A model generated the notes under the pieces. It was given only the letters and a program-made list of their open reading frames with translations, did not search any database and was not told the DNA's origin. From positions 1-40,659 of the forward strand of contig NCKC01000012.1 of NCBI GenBank assembly GCA_002282715.1: a stretch of DNA of 40,659 nucleotides, in the 5' to 3' direction. Positions 9,774-19,510 of the stretch are shown here, piece after piece. A program made the translations under genes and the position numbers. Every line of letters begins with the position of its first letter. The stretch's first letter is position 1. This stretch comes from Halothiobacillus sp. 15-55-196. GTDB lineage: Bacteria; Pseudomonadota; Gammaproteobacteria; Halothiobacillales; Halothiobacillaceae.

Positions 9774-11561
9774 ATGCAACTCGATCCCAATGACCGCTCA
9801 CCGGACGTACAGGCATTAGCCAAACAATCACGCCGTTTCAACCGTGCCTTTTTTGCTACCGTGTGGGCACTGGCGAAGCCATACTTTCTTCATTCAGAAG
9901 ATCGTTGGAAGGCACGCGGATTTCTGTTGGCCATTATCGCAACCACATTGCTGCTGGTGTTTATCAATCTTCAGATCACCGATTGGTACAACCGCTTCTA
10001 TAATGCCCTGCAAAATTACGATCAGGCCGGTTTCTGGAAGCTGCTGGGGGAATTTGCCTTACTGGCTTTCGGTGCCATTGCCCTGAGTGTGTACCAAACC
10101 TATCTTTCCCAGTTGCTGGACCTGCGTTGGCGGCGTTGGCTCACGGGAGATTATCTATCCCGCTATCTGTCGGCTCAAACGTATTACCACATGGAAATTT
10201 TCCAGCGTGGACAGGATAACCCCGATCAGCGGATCGCCGACGATCTGAACCTTTTCTCGCAGTTAACGACCAGTCTGTTGACCGGTCTGTTGAGTTCGGT
10301 CGCCAATCTGGTGGCTTTTATCGGTTTGTTGTGGGTGTTGTCTTCGAAGGTGGTCATCCCTTGGGGCGGCGCCATGCACCATGTTCCAGGGTTCCTGGTC
10401 TGGGTGGCCCTGATCTATGCAGTCGTCTGGACCTGGGTGGCGGCTAAAGTCGGCAACCCGCTGATCTGGCTTAATTTCAATCAGCAACGACTACAGGCGG
10501 ATTTTCGCTTCAGCCTCGTTCGGCTGCGAGAAAACAGTGAAGCCGTAGCATTTTATGGTGGCGAGAACAAAGAAAAGGCGCAATTTAATGCACGATTCGA
10601 TCGGGTATTCGATAACTACAAGCGACTGATTTTGCGTCAGAAGCGATTCAACTGGTTCAGCAGCTATTTCAGTCAGGTGGCAGTGATCCTGCCCTTTCTG
10701 GCCGCGGCAGCAGCCTACTTCAGTAAAGCGGTTCCACTGGGTTTTTTGATGCAGATCAGCTCGGCCTTCGGCAATGTTCAGAGTTCGTTCGCCTACATCG
10801 CGCAAAGTTATGATAATTTCGCTCAATGGCATGCGGTGGTCGACCGTTTGCATGGTTTCAGGAACCTGGTACAGAAAGTCGAGTTGTTGCACGAGACCGA
10901 AGTCAAAATCGAGCACACCGCAAGCTCGGGAAATGATGCCGTGCTCGGTGTTCATCAGTTGTCGATTAATCTGCCGGATGATCGTCGTTTGCTCAACCAT
11001 GTCGATTTCACATTGGGTGCGGGGGAGCGACTATTGATCATGGGTCGTTCGGGATCGGGCAAGAGTACCTTGCTGCGCGCCTTGGCCGGCATCTGGCCGT
11101 TCGGTGAGGGGCGAATTGAATTACCGGAAGGGAGCAAGACGTTGTTCCTGCCACAAAAACCGTATTTGCCACTCGGCAGCCTGCGGGAGGCCGTGTTGTA
11201 TCCGCAAGCGGCCAAGGATACAAGCGATGAAGTGCTGGGTACGGTGTTGAATGCAGTAGGATTGGGGGCGCTCGTGCCCAGCTTGGATTCAATCGAGCCC
11301 TGGTCGATGATCTTGTCACTCGGTGAACAGCAGCGGCTCGCATTCGCCCGAGTGCTGTTGCAGCAACCTCGGCTCGTGTTCCTGGATGAAGCAACCTCAG
11401 CGCTGGATGAATCCAGTGAAGCCGGGCTTTACGAATTATTGATTGCGCAGAATCCGCAAATGACCGTAGTCAGCGTCGGTCACCGCTCCAGTTTGCGTCA
11501 CCTGCACAGCAGGCGCTGGACGCTGGAAGGAGCGCAGTTCGTGGAGACCCAGGATATCTGA
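9774..11561 (+). CDS. SbmA/BacA/YddA-type ABC transporter (fused permease-ATPase)
   Basis: The 595-residue protein joins an ABC_membrane_2-type membrane domain (about 25-350; NLQITDWYNRFYNALQ near 65-80 is a family hallmark) to an ABC ATPase. Walker A is GRSGSGKS at about 424-431, the signature is LSLGEQQR at about 513-520, and Walker B is LVFLDEAT at about 535-542. It resembles E. coli YddA and the BacA-related vitamin B12 or peptide transporters. It probably works as a homodimer in the inner membrane, and the substrate cannot be read from sequence. An AAAGGAA Shine-Dalgarno sequence precedes the ATG. It has a 76-base gap from lnt and seems to be a separate unit, convergent with the yjfB-like gene. 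I see no clear terminator in the 65 bases after it. Confidence 0.88.
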   Translation: MQLDPNDRSPDVQALAKQSRRFNRAFFATVWALAKPYFLHSEDRWKARGFLLAIIATTLLLVFINLQITDWYNRFYNALQNYDQAGFWKLLGEFALLAFGAIALSVYQTYLSQLLDLRWRRWLTGDYLSRYLSAQTYYHMEIFQRGQDNPDQRIADDLNLFSQLTTSLLTGLLSSVANLVAFIGLLWVLSSKVVIPWGGAMHHVPGFLVWVALIYAVVWTWVAAKVGNPLIWLNFNQQRLQADFRFSLVRLRENSEAVAFYGGENKEKAQFNARFDRVFDNYKRLILRQKRFNWFSSYFSQVAVILPFLAAAAAYFSKAVPLGFLMQISSAFGNVQSSFAYIAQSYDNFAQWHAVVDRLHGFRNLVQKVELLHETEVKIEHTASSGNDAVLGVHQLSINLPDDRRLLNHVDFTLGAGERLLIMGRSGSGKSTLLRALAGIWPFGEGRIELPEGSKTLFLPQKPYLPLGSLREAVLYPQAAKDTSDEVLGTVLNAVGLGALVPSLDSIEPWSMILSLGEQQRLAFARVLLQQPRLVFLDEATSALDESSEAGLYELLIAQNPQMTVVSVGHRSSLRHLHSRRWTLEGAQFVETQDI

Positions 11562-11626
11562 TCCTGAGGATTTGACAATTATCGCCGGGCTTGGCGGTTC
11601 GCCTCAACCCATAATCCGCTCGGAAT

Positions 11627-11848
11627 TCAAGCCTTTACGTCGAGTACGCTGCCGATACTGCCCGCTGAGGGAACCGGTTTTGGGCTGTTCTGAACCACGG
11701 CATCCAGCAGCGGCAGAATGCTCTGGGCCTGAATATCCTGTGACCTTTTCAGCATCGCAAACTGGGCCACCTGCTGCACCTGTGATTGGTTTGATGCTTG
11801 TGCATAGTTTTGAACCAATGCTGCAATACTGGAAATAGTGCTACTCAT
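11627..11848 (-). CDS. Small YjfB-like putative motility protein
   Basis: A 73-residue protein with two helical stretches and the pattern QVQQVAQFAMLKRSQDIQAQS followed by LLDAVVQ and ending SIGSVLDVKA. This matches my knowledge of the YjfB_motility family: a helix containing a VLK-like core, an LL pair, and a short C-terminal (I/L)DVKA-type tail. The family is annotated as putative motility protein, but its biochemical role is unknown. A good AGGAG lies five bases before the ATG. The ATG overlaps the TGA of the fieF-like gene as ATGA, so the two are transcribed together and probably coupled. No flagellar genes are visible nearby. Recognition is moderate because the protein is short. Confidence 0.65.
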   Translation of the reverse strand: MSSTISSIAALVQNYAQASNQSQVQQVAQFAMLKRSQDIQAQSILPLLDAVVQNSPKPVPSAGSIGSVLDVKA

Positions 11849-12762
11849 AATGACTCCTGATATGTTGCTTCGGTCTTAGGTGAACTCAGATCGTGGGCGG
11901 TAGAAGGTTCCTCGTGTATCAATACATCGGCACCGGGGAATATTTCTTGAATCTTTTCTGCAACCTCGTCCCCGATGACGTGCGCATGTGCGAGATCGAG
12001 ATCATCTTGCAGGTAGATATAAAGCTGGATGATCATGGTGCGCCCGGCCATGCGTGTGCGGATATTATCGGCCGCTTCTACACGCGGGTGACTGACTGCA
12101 ATGGCGTGAATACGCGCCTCACTGCCGTCCAGCACTTCCCGATCCATCAATTGATCCAATGCCTTGCGTCCGACAACCCAGGCGCTGAACAGGATAAACC
12201 CACCCACTGCTGCACCAAAAATAGGATCAACCCAGCCTATACCTTGGTGAGCCAACAATAAAGCCGCAATTGTGGCGGCATTGACCAGAAAATCCGATCC
12301 GTAATGCGCCGCATCAGCCTGGATGGCAGTGGATTGGGTGACACGAATGACGTGGCGCTGAAACAGAACCAGAAACCCAGTTGCGACCATCGACAGGAGC
12401 ATCACGGCGATACCTAGGTCGACGGTTTCTACCGTTTGGGGCCGAATCAGGCGCTGAATGGCCTCAAGCAACAAGAATGCACCTGAACCTGCAATGAACG
12501 TAGCCTGGGCCAATGCAGCCAGTGGTTCAGCCTTACCGTGACCGAAACGATGATCTTCGTCCGGGGGTTGTAGCGCGATTCGAACCGCAGTCAAGGTGAC
12601 GAGAGAGGCGAACAGATCCATTGTAGAGTCAATCAAGGACGCCATCATACTGATTGCGTTGGTACTGATCACCGCAACCAGTTTCAGCGTGATCAATAGG
12701 ATCGCGACACCGACAGAGGCGAGGGTGACTCGTCTTAATAGCTTCTCTTCCCGAATTGACAT
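11845..12762 (-). CDS. fieF: FieF/YiiP-type cation diffusion facilitator (metal/H+ antiporter)
   Basis: The 305-residue CDF exporter has six membrane segments and a C-terminal cytoplasmic domain. Metal ligands match YiiP residue for residue: transport site A Asp45, Asp49, His153, Asp157 (SLIDSTMDLF and DAAHYGSDF), and site B Asp68, His71, His75 (PPDEDHRFGHGKAE). It should export Zn2+ and/or Fe2+/Cd2+ from the cytoplasm as a proton-coupled dimer. The DD-HD site A is the zinc/iron type, but exact specificity is inferred. It is followed by the overlapping yjfB-like gene and preceded by a 588-base gap holding a perfect TATAAT on this strand. Assignment to CDF is firm, and the symbol follows the FieF subfamily. 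Confidence 0.9.
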   Translation of the reverse strand: MSIREEKLLRRVTLASVGVAILLITLKLVAVISTNAISMMASLIDSTMDLFASLVTLTAVRIALQPPDEDHRFGHGKAEPLAALAQATFIAGSGAFLLLEAIQRLIRPQTVETVDLGIAVMLLSMVATGFLVLFQRHVIRVTQSTAIQADAAHYGSDFLVNAATIAALLLAHQGIGWVDPIFGAAVGGFILFSAWVVGRKALDQLMDREVLDGSEARIHAIAVSHPRVEAADNIRTRMAGRTMIIQLYIYLQDDLDLAHAHVIGDEVAEKIQEIFPGADVLIHEEPSTAHDLSSPKTEATYQESL

Positions 12763-12824
12763 GGCATTACCTAAATAAAATTATTAGACCGAACTAAATA
12801 AATCAAACATAACCCGTTGATTCA

Positions 12825-12830
12825 ATTATA
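12825..12830 (-). promoter_or_regulatory. -10 element, probable fieF promoter
   Basis: A perfect TATAAT (ATTATA on the plus strand) lies 63 bases upstream of the fieF ATG in an A/T-rich context. The hexamer 17 bases upstream (CCACAA) is a poor -35 match, so activator dependence or another start is possible. No obvious Fur- or Zur-type operator is seen. Confidence 0.4.
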
Positions 12831-12880
12831 TCATTCTTATTGTCGGTTTGTGGGTTCCGGGTTGATGGGTTGATTTACTG

Positions 12881-12921
12881 GGTGCCTTGAAAAAGCCCAA
12901 GAATGGGGTTTTCGAGGCGCC
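12881..12921. repeat. Long imperfect hairpin in the fieF-ycjX gap
   Basis: GGTGCCTTGAAAAAGCCC (12881-12898) can pair with the segment at 12905-12921 over about 16 pairs, with two G-U pairs and a small bulge, around a six-base loop AAGAAT. No T-run follows on either strand, so it is not a standard terminator. It could be an RNA element, a repeat-family copy or a mobile-element remnant. Confidence 0.5.
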
Positions 12922-13350
12922 TGGAAGAGTCCATTCAAGGTGCATTTACACCGGCTTTGATCAAGAATCGGTTTCGACCCTTGGCACAAGCCGAGGGGTA
13001 TGCTGGGCCAAACGACCTTATTTCCGCCGCACTTTGATCGAGCCCGGCATGGTCCAGATCAGTCGACCTTATCTATCGCTTTAAGGCGGGACCTTTTGCC
13101 GTGCGTTGTCGTACTGTTGTGGGTATGCACCCGATAATGGTATTGAAGTCGTTTGCTGTGATATCAATTGGTTGGATGATTAAAGCCTTTTTTCTCAGTG
13201 CAGGAATAACTGGTTCCCGCCCATATCGAGTGAGTATCGTAGAATGGGGACCATTGGCGGCCTTGAACCTGTGTTGATGATTTGGACGATTATCGATTCT
13301 GCTTTCGAGGCCACTTGTGAAAATACGGGTAGCGACAGGCGGTATCGAAA

Positions 13351-14682
13351 TTGAGTCCATTTCCATTTGCAAGCGCTACAACGACCCGGATTGGCATTAC
13401 CGGCCTTTCTCAGGCGGGAAAATCCACCCTGATCACGTCGATCATCAATCATCTTGAAAATGCCCGCAGGGGTTCGCTCATTCAGCAAGCGGTTTTAACG
13501 GATGTTGCGCACGGGTTGTGGCGGCGGGATGCGCCACATGCTTTCGATTATGATGCGGGACTACAGGCGCTTACGCATCGCCCGCCATACTGGCCGGCTT
13601 CGACCACCGATTGGTCGATTGCTCGGATCGAACTCACGATGACACGCTCCTGGTATTCCTCAAAACCACGTAAACGAATGATCGAACTGTTCGATTACCC
13701 CGGTGAGTGGCTCATGGATCTTGCCCTGCTCAATTTGGATTTTCCCAAGTTTTGTCAAGCCCTGTGGGGATGGTGCAGCCAGTCGCCGCGGTTGGAATTG
13801 GGAAATGCACTTATTCAGGAGTTGGCTGCAATCGATCCAATGGCACCCGTGGATCGATCCTACCTTTCACAGTTGCAACAGCGCTGGACAGAATTTCTTG
13901 CCGATTGCCGGTTACCGCCACATCAACTCAGCCGAAACCTTCCGGGTCGGTTTCTGTTGGCGGGTGCTGATTTCAAACCCGGTGACAAACCCTTCGTACC
14001 GCTGTTTTCCACTAAGCTGGCAGGTGGCGCGGTGCCAGACAAATTCCCCGCCCAATCCTGGGGCGCGGTGTGTGCAGAGCATTACAAGGCGTATCGTGAT
14101 CACGAAGCCAAACCATTTTTCGAACAGCATTTCAAGCAGCTTGACGCACAGGTGATTCTCATCGATCTGTTGGGCGCCATGACTGCCGGGCAGGAAGCGC
14201 TCAAAGACATGCGTGCCGCGCTCGACAGCGTGTTACAGCCTTTCCGCTATGGGCAGGATCATTGGCTTGGGCGGTTGTTTCGTCGCCGAATTCGGCGAGT
14301 CGCGGTTTGTGCAACCAAGATCGATCATCTGTTGCCTGAGGATCAGAAACGGATGCAGTCCCTTTTGGAGTCTTATCTCTACGAAACAGTACAGCGATTG
14401 GCGGCGGAAGATATTGATGTCAACGTGATGGCTATCGCTGCCGTTCAATCGGCCAAGCTGCATGAGTCGGCTGATCACGTGCAAAGCCTGATTGGTCGGG
14501 ATAAACGTACGGGGGAGCGTATCCGCTTCACACCGCCGCATCTACCCGACAATCTACCACATGCGCTCAATCTCAAAATTGAGGATTTGCCACAACTTTC
14601 ACCACCGGAAGGTCTCGATCGGGTGCAGGCTTTTCCCGCACGTCGAATCGATCAGTTACTTGCCTTTCTCCTGGCTGAATAA
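13351..14682 (+). CDS. ycjX: YcjX-family P-loop GTPase/ATPase (DUF463)
   Basis: The 443-residue YcjX protein has its P-loop GLSQAGKS at 18-25 and the family's DYPGEW segment at 115-120. A C-terminal section (ATKIDHLLPEDQ region) looks like a nucleotide-base motif. YcjX is a stress-linked GTP-binding protein in E. coli, and its molecular role is not established. The only usable start is TTG at 13351: an in-frame TAG lies at 13330-13332 and there is no in-frame ATG before the P-loop. AGGCGG sits about eight bases before the TTG. The N-terminus is about eight residues shorter than in E. coli. The ycjF homologue follows after 15 bases, as in E. coli. The sigma-32/phage-shock context of enterobacteria is not seen here. 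Confidence 0.88.
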   Translation: MSPFPFASATTTRIGITGLSQAGKSTLITSIINHLENARRGSLIQQAVLTDVAHGLWRRDAPHAFDYDAGLQALTHRPPYWPASTTDWSIARIELTMTRSWYSSKPRKRMIELFDYPGEWLMDLALLNLDFPKFCQALWGWCSQSPRLELGNALIQELAAIDPMAPVDRSYLSQLQQRWTEFLADCRLPPHQLSRNLPGRFLLAGADFKPGDKPFVPLFSTKLAGGAVPDKFPAQSWGAVCAEHYKAYRDHEAKPFFEQHFKQLDAQVILIDLLGAMTAGQEALKDMRAALDSVLQPFRYGQDHWLGRLFRRRIRRVAVCATKIDHLLPEDQKRMQSLLESYLYETVQRLAAEDIDVNVMAIAAVQSAKLHESADHVQSLIGRDKRTGERIRFTPPHLPDNLPHALNLKIEDLPQLSPPEGLDRVQAFPARRIDQLLAFLLAE

Positions 14683-14697
14683 GAGTTAGATCAAAAG

Positions 14698-15666
14698 ATG
14701 AATGAACAAGACAACGATTTGCGCACGATCATACTTGCCATGGGTGATGACGTACCCACGATCGATGCAGCTGAAATTCGAAAGGATACAATACCCGAAA
14801 TTGAACCTGAGCCTCTTTTGCCCCCGGCCCGTAGCCATTGGCTGAGCCGTCTGATCGCGACCGCTTTGCTCGTCTGGATGGGGGTGGTCTGGAGTCAGGC
14901 CGTGGTTTGGGGTTGGTCACTCAACCCGTGGGCGGGTGCGGCGCTGCTGGCGGCTGGAAGTGCAATCATCCTCGGGTTCCTGATACTGGCCTGGCAGGCT
15001 CACCGGGCGAGACGGCAGATCGATGAAATTGCTCGTATTCAAGCCTACTTCAAGCAGGCAATCAGCAATCCCTACGCGACTCAAGGCAGCTTGAATGAAT
15101 GGCTGCAAAGAATCAAACACCTCTATCGCCGAAGTCCGCGCCGTGATGACCTATGGGAAGGGTTGGCCGAAGTGGATGAGAGTTGGAGTACAAAGGAGCT
15201 CGCTGGTCATCTCAGCCGCTGGTACGGGGCGCAGGATACCGAGGCCGCGCAACTGGTAAAGCGTGAATCGACGCGAACGGGGGTATTTATCGCCGCCAGT
15301 CCCTATCCCGCACTCGATCTGCTCCTAGTGTCCTGGAGAAATGCGGCCATGGTTGAACGTGTGGCGGCGATTTACGGGCTGAAATTATCCGCCACCGCGC
15401 GCTGGCGCTTGTATCAGATGATTCTGAAAAACATTGCCTTTACCACGGTTACCGAGACAATGCTCGATTCGGTCAGCCAGAGCTGGCTATCGAATGTCCT
15501 GCTGCAAGTCGGCGTACGGGCAGGGCAGGGGGTTGGCGTCGCCTTGTACTCAATTCGTATCGGCCATCAAACAATGAAGCTATGTCGTGTCGTGCCTGAA
15601 GACCGCCCTTTGGTTGATCGGAACATTGCCAAGATGGTTGTCGATGCGGTTCGGGGCAAGGCGTGA
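14698..15666 (+). CDS. ycjF: YcjF-family membrane protein (DUF697/UPF0283)
   Basis: The 322-residue partner of YcjX has a cytoplasmic N-terminus of about 45 residues, two adjacent membrane segments at about 50-66 and 76-100 (LLVWMGVVWSQAVVW and AGAALLAAGSAIILGFLILAW), a helical middle, and a C-terminal DUF697-like region with amphipathic or hydrophobic segments (FIAASPYPALDLLLVSWRN near 200 and GVRAGQGVGVALYSIRIG near 280). Biochemical function is unknown. ycjX and ycjF are adjacent in many Gammaproteobacteria, and a joint membrane-associated role is inferred. The gene ends one base before the end of the convergent hemB, with no terminator between them, so the two transcripts must overlap unless stopped elsewhere. 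Confidence 0.85.
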   Translation: MNEQDNDLRTIILAMGDDVPTIDAAEIRKDTIPEIEPEPLLPPARSHWLSRLIATALLVWMGVVWSQAVVWGWSLNPWAGAALLAAGSAIILGFLILAWQAHRARRQIDEIARIQAYFKQAISNPYATQGSLNEWLQRIKHLYRRSPRRDDLWEGLAEVDESWSTKELAGHLSRWYGAQDTEAAQLVKRESTRTGVFIAASPYPALDLLLVSWRNAAMVERVAAIYGLKLSATARWRLYQMILKNIAFTTVTETMLDSVSQSWLSNVLLQVGVRAGQGVGVALYSIRIGHQTMKLCRVVPEDRPLVDRNIAKMVVDAVRGKA

Positions 15667-15667
15667 G

Positions 15668-17867
<2,200 letters not shown>

Positions 17868-17908
17868 GAAAAGTCTCCGAAAACGGTAATAAATAAAAAA
17901 GGTGGGCC

Positions 17909-17914
17909 ATTATA
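17909..17914 (-). promoter_or_regulatory. -10 element, probable ychF promoter
   Basis: A perfect TATAAT (ATTATA on the plus strand) lies 41 bases before the ychF ATG. The -35 region at a spacing of 18 (TACCCG) is poor. The predicted leader is short, about 35 bases, and T-rich. Confidence 0.45.
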
Positions 17915-17939
17915 GACGCCAGAGCCTTTATGCGGGTAT

Positions 17940-18524
17940 TTAAGCTTCCGCGGTAAACGTGTTGATTCGTTGTGTTGATTTTGCCGGATCGATATCCAGC
18001 AGGGCGTCGATCTCGTTCACAGCATGGCGAATGCTGGCATCGATGAGCTTGCGTTCAGATGCGGGCGGATTGGTCAGTACGAACCCGATGACCTGATCCC
18101 GGTGGCCAGGGTGGCCAATGCCAAGCCGTAAACGCCAAAAGTCGGGGGTGCCCAACTGGGCCTGAATATCCTTAAGACCATTGTGCCCGCCGTGACTACC
18201 GCCGATCTTTAACTTCATTTTTCCCGGCGGTAGATCCAGTTCGTCGTGAACGACCAGAATGGACTCTGCGGGAACCTTGTAGAAATTTGCAACCGCGGCG
18301 ACTGATTTGCCGGACAGGTTCATGAAGGTTTGCGGCTTGATCAGTCGTCGATCGACCTGTTTCACGAAGATGCGCAGCATTTCGCAATGAAATTTGGTGT
18401 CTGAGCTGAGATGCCCCCCCCAGTGTCTGGCCAGTGCATCAATGAACCAGAAACCCGCATTATGACGGGTCGATTCATATTTGCTGCCAGGATTCCCCAG
18501 CCCCACAATAAGTTGAATCGTCAT
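17940..18524 (-). CDS. pth: Peptidyl-tRNA hydrolase
   Basis: Pth cleaves the ester bond of peptidyl-tRNAs released from stalled ribosomes and recycles the tRNA. It is 194 residues from the ATG at 18524. Active-site residues are all present: Asn11 (GLGNPGSKY), catalytic His21 (STRHNAGF), Asn69 (FMNLSGKS), Asp94 (VVHDELDLPPGK) and Asn115 (GSHGGHNGLKDI). The frame extends 23 residues upstream, but those residues are encoded by the leader hairpin and terminator, and family proteins begin at MTIQLIVGLGNPG. An AGGTG lies about five bases before this ATG. It follows rplY across a terminator-like structure, so it may depend on read-through or its own start. Confidence 0.96.
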   Translation of the reverse strand: MTIQLIVGLGNPGSKYESTRHNAGFWFIDALARHWGGHLSSDTKFHCEMLRIFVKQVDRRLIKPQTFMNLSGKSVAAVANFYKVPAESILVVHDELDLPPGKMKLKIGGSHGGHNGLKDIQAQLGTPDFWRLRLGIGHPGHRDQVIGFVLTNPPASERKLIDASIRHAVNEIDALLDIDPAKSTQRINTFTAEA

Positions 18525-18540
18525 GAGATCACCTGATGCG

Positions 18541-18571
18541 CTCTGTTCAAAGCGTTGATGAATGAACAGAG
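18541..18571 (-). promoter_or_regulatory. Leader hairpin immediately upstream of pth
   Basis: CTCTGTTCA and TGAACAGAG form a perfect 9-bp stem around 13 bases. In the mRNA the stem ends 16 bases before the pth ATG, next to the Shine-Dalgarno sequence. It could limit ribosome access, protect a processed 5' end, or back up the terminator just upstream. Confidence 0.45.
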
Positions 18572-18577
18572 TGTAAT

Positions 18578-18629
18578 AAAAAAACCGCCGCATCCATACT
18601 TCACCCGGTGAAGCCAGAGGCGGCGGTTT
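18578..18629 (-). terminator. Intrinsic terminator after rplY
   Basis: On the minus strand AAACCGCCGC (18620-18629) pairs with GCGGCGGTTT (18582-18591), 10 perfect pairs, and runs straight into seven T residues (A-run 18578-18584). The 28-base loop contains its own perfect hairpin CTTCAC-CGG-GTGAAG. It stops transcripts 21 bases after the rplY stop and before pth. Confidence 0.8.
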
Positions 18630-18649
18630 ATGTCAGGGTTTAACCCGGA

Positions 18650-19264
18650 TTATTCTTCTGATTCAGCCTCAGCAGACTTGTCCACTTTCGGCGCATGAAT
18701 CGCAACAATACTAACGTCATGATCTTCGCCCAGCATCAGCGCATGGATGCGAACACCTGCTGGCATCTTGATCTGGCTCAGGTGAATTGAACCGCCGATG
18801 TCCAGATCCTTCATGTCCACTTCGATGAACTCGGGCAATTTGTTTGCGGTGCAGTCCACTTCAATTTCAGAAAGTATGACATTTACAATGCCGCCTGCTT
18901 TTGCACCGACACTCGTTTCCTTATTCAGGAAATGGAGGGGAACAGTGACACGCAAGGTCTGGTTGGCAGACACGCGCTGGAAATCAGCATGCATTACCAA
19001 TGGCTTGTAGGGATGGCGATGCAGATCGCGCAGGATGACCTTGCTGGTCTTGCCATCGATATTCAGTTCCAGCACGTGCGAATAGAACGATTCATGCTCA
19101 AGATGCTTGAGGATTTCGTTATGCAGGATAGTGACTGACTGAGGGGCTTCGTCGCCGCCATACACAATGGCGGGGATACGGCCAACGCGACGCAGGCGGC
19201 GGCTCGCACCCTTCCCCTGATCGTCACGGCGCGCGGCGTTAAGCGCAAATGTTTCTTGAGACAT
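18650..19264 (-). CDS. rplY: 50S ribosomal protein L25/general stress protein Ctc
   Basis: The 204-residue long form (Ctc/TL5 type) has an N-terminal L25 domain that binds 5S rRNA (about 1-95, with ASRRLRRVGRIPAIVYGG near 20-37) and a C-terminal beta domain (about 100-190) absent from the 94-residue E. coli L25. The chosen start is MSQETFALNA, with GGAG eight bases upstream. The open frame's ten extra N-terminal residues come from the leader. The protein ends in an acidic tail (AEAESEE). It has its own promoter (TATAAT at 19403-19408) and a structured leader of about 130 bases, and ends in a clear terminator, so it is a separate transcription unit inside the prs-rplY-pth order. Confidence 0.95.
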   Translation of the reverse strand: MSQETFALNAARRDDQGKGASRRLRRVGRIPAIVYGGDEAPQSVTILHNEILKHLEHESFYSHVLELNIDGKTSKVILRDLHRHPYKPLVMHADFQRVSANQTLRVTVPLHFLNKETSVGAKAGGIVNVILSEIEVDCTANKLPEFIEVDMKDLDIGGSIHLSQIKMPAGVRIHALMLGEDHDVSIVAIHAPKVDKSAEAESEE

Positions 19265-19368
19265 GTAAATAACTCCAAAATAATAAAAAATCACCGGATT
19301 TGATTAATAGATGGGGTTAACCAAGTCCGACGTGACGGGGGCTGTTCGCGACCAAACAAGTCCCACAA

Positions 19369-19396
19369 CCTTGTTGAGCCAATGGCCACAACAAGG
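19369..19396 (-). promoter_or_regulatory. Hairpin at the 5' end of the rplY leader
   Basis: CCTTGTTG and CAACAAGG form a perfect 8-bp stem around 12 bases, positioned at the predicted 5' end of the rplY transcript. The leader from here to the start codon is about 130 bases. Autogenous control of rplY is known in E. coli; whether this leader is an equivalent is an inference. A stem at the 5' end may also stabilise the mRNA. Confidence 0.45.
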
Positions 19397-19402
19397 CGCG
19401 GG

Positions 19403-19408
19403 ATTATA
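19403..19408 (-). promoter_or_regulatory. -10 element of the rplY promoter
   Basis: A perfect TATAAT (ATTATA on the plus strand) is preceded by a T-rich spacer. The -35 at a spacing of 18 is weak (CTGGAA). Predicted transcription start is near 19396, at the base of the leader hairpin. It lies in the 246-base gap after prs. The same gap contains an inverted repeat TCAACCG/CGGTTGA (19451-19486) without a T-run that might weakly end the prs transcript. Confidence 0.55.
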
Positions 19409-19510
19409 AGGGAAAAAACAGGTAAATTCCAGCGTGGGGATACGTTTATATCAACCGGCTTTCTCACTGGATAGTCGGTCGGTTGACGGGTCCTGGAGAT
19501 GAGTAATGAA

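Larger units (their letters stand above)
12763..13350. other. 588-base gap with no convincing gene
   Basis: Divergent gap between fieF (-) and ycjX (+). The first ~90 bases are A/T-rich and hold the probable fieF promoter. Next comes a tandem GGGTTGAT repeat (from about 12859) and then a long hairpin at 12881-12921. The remaining ~430 bases have no open frame with family-like protein sequence on either strand. A 65-residue frame at 12887-13084 begins at TTG inside the hairpin and has no Shine-Dalgarno sequence. The stretch may be a decayed gene, a small RNA locus or simply a long regulatory region; I cannot tell which. Confidence 0.5.

Noticed and set aside
12887..13084. 65-residue frame in the fieF-ycjX gap
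   Set aside because: It starts at a TTG inside a hairpin, has no Shine-Dalgarno sequence and no recognisable protein pattern.
13073..13372. 99-residue minus-strand frame upstream of ycjX
   Set aside because: It overlaps the ycjX start, has no neighbour on that strand and no family-like sequence.
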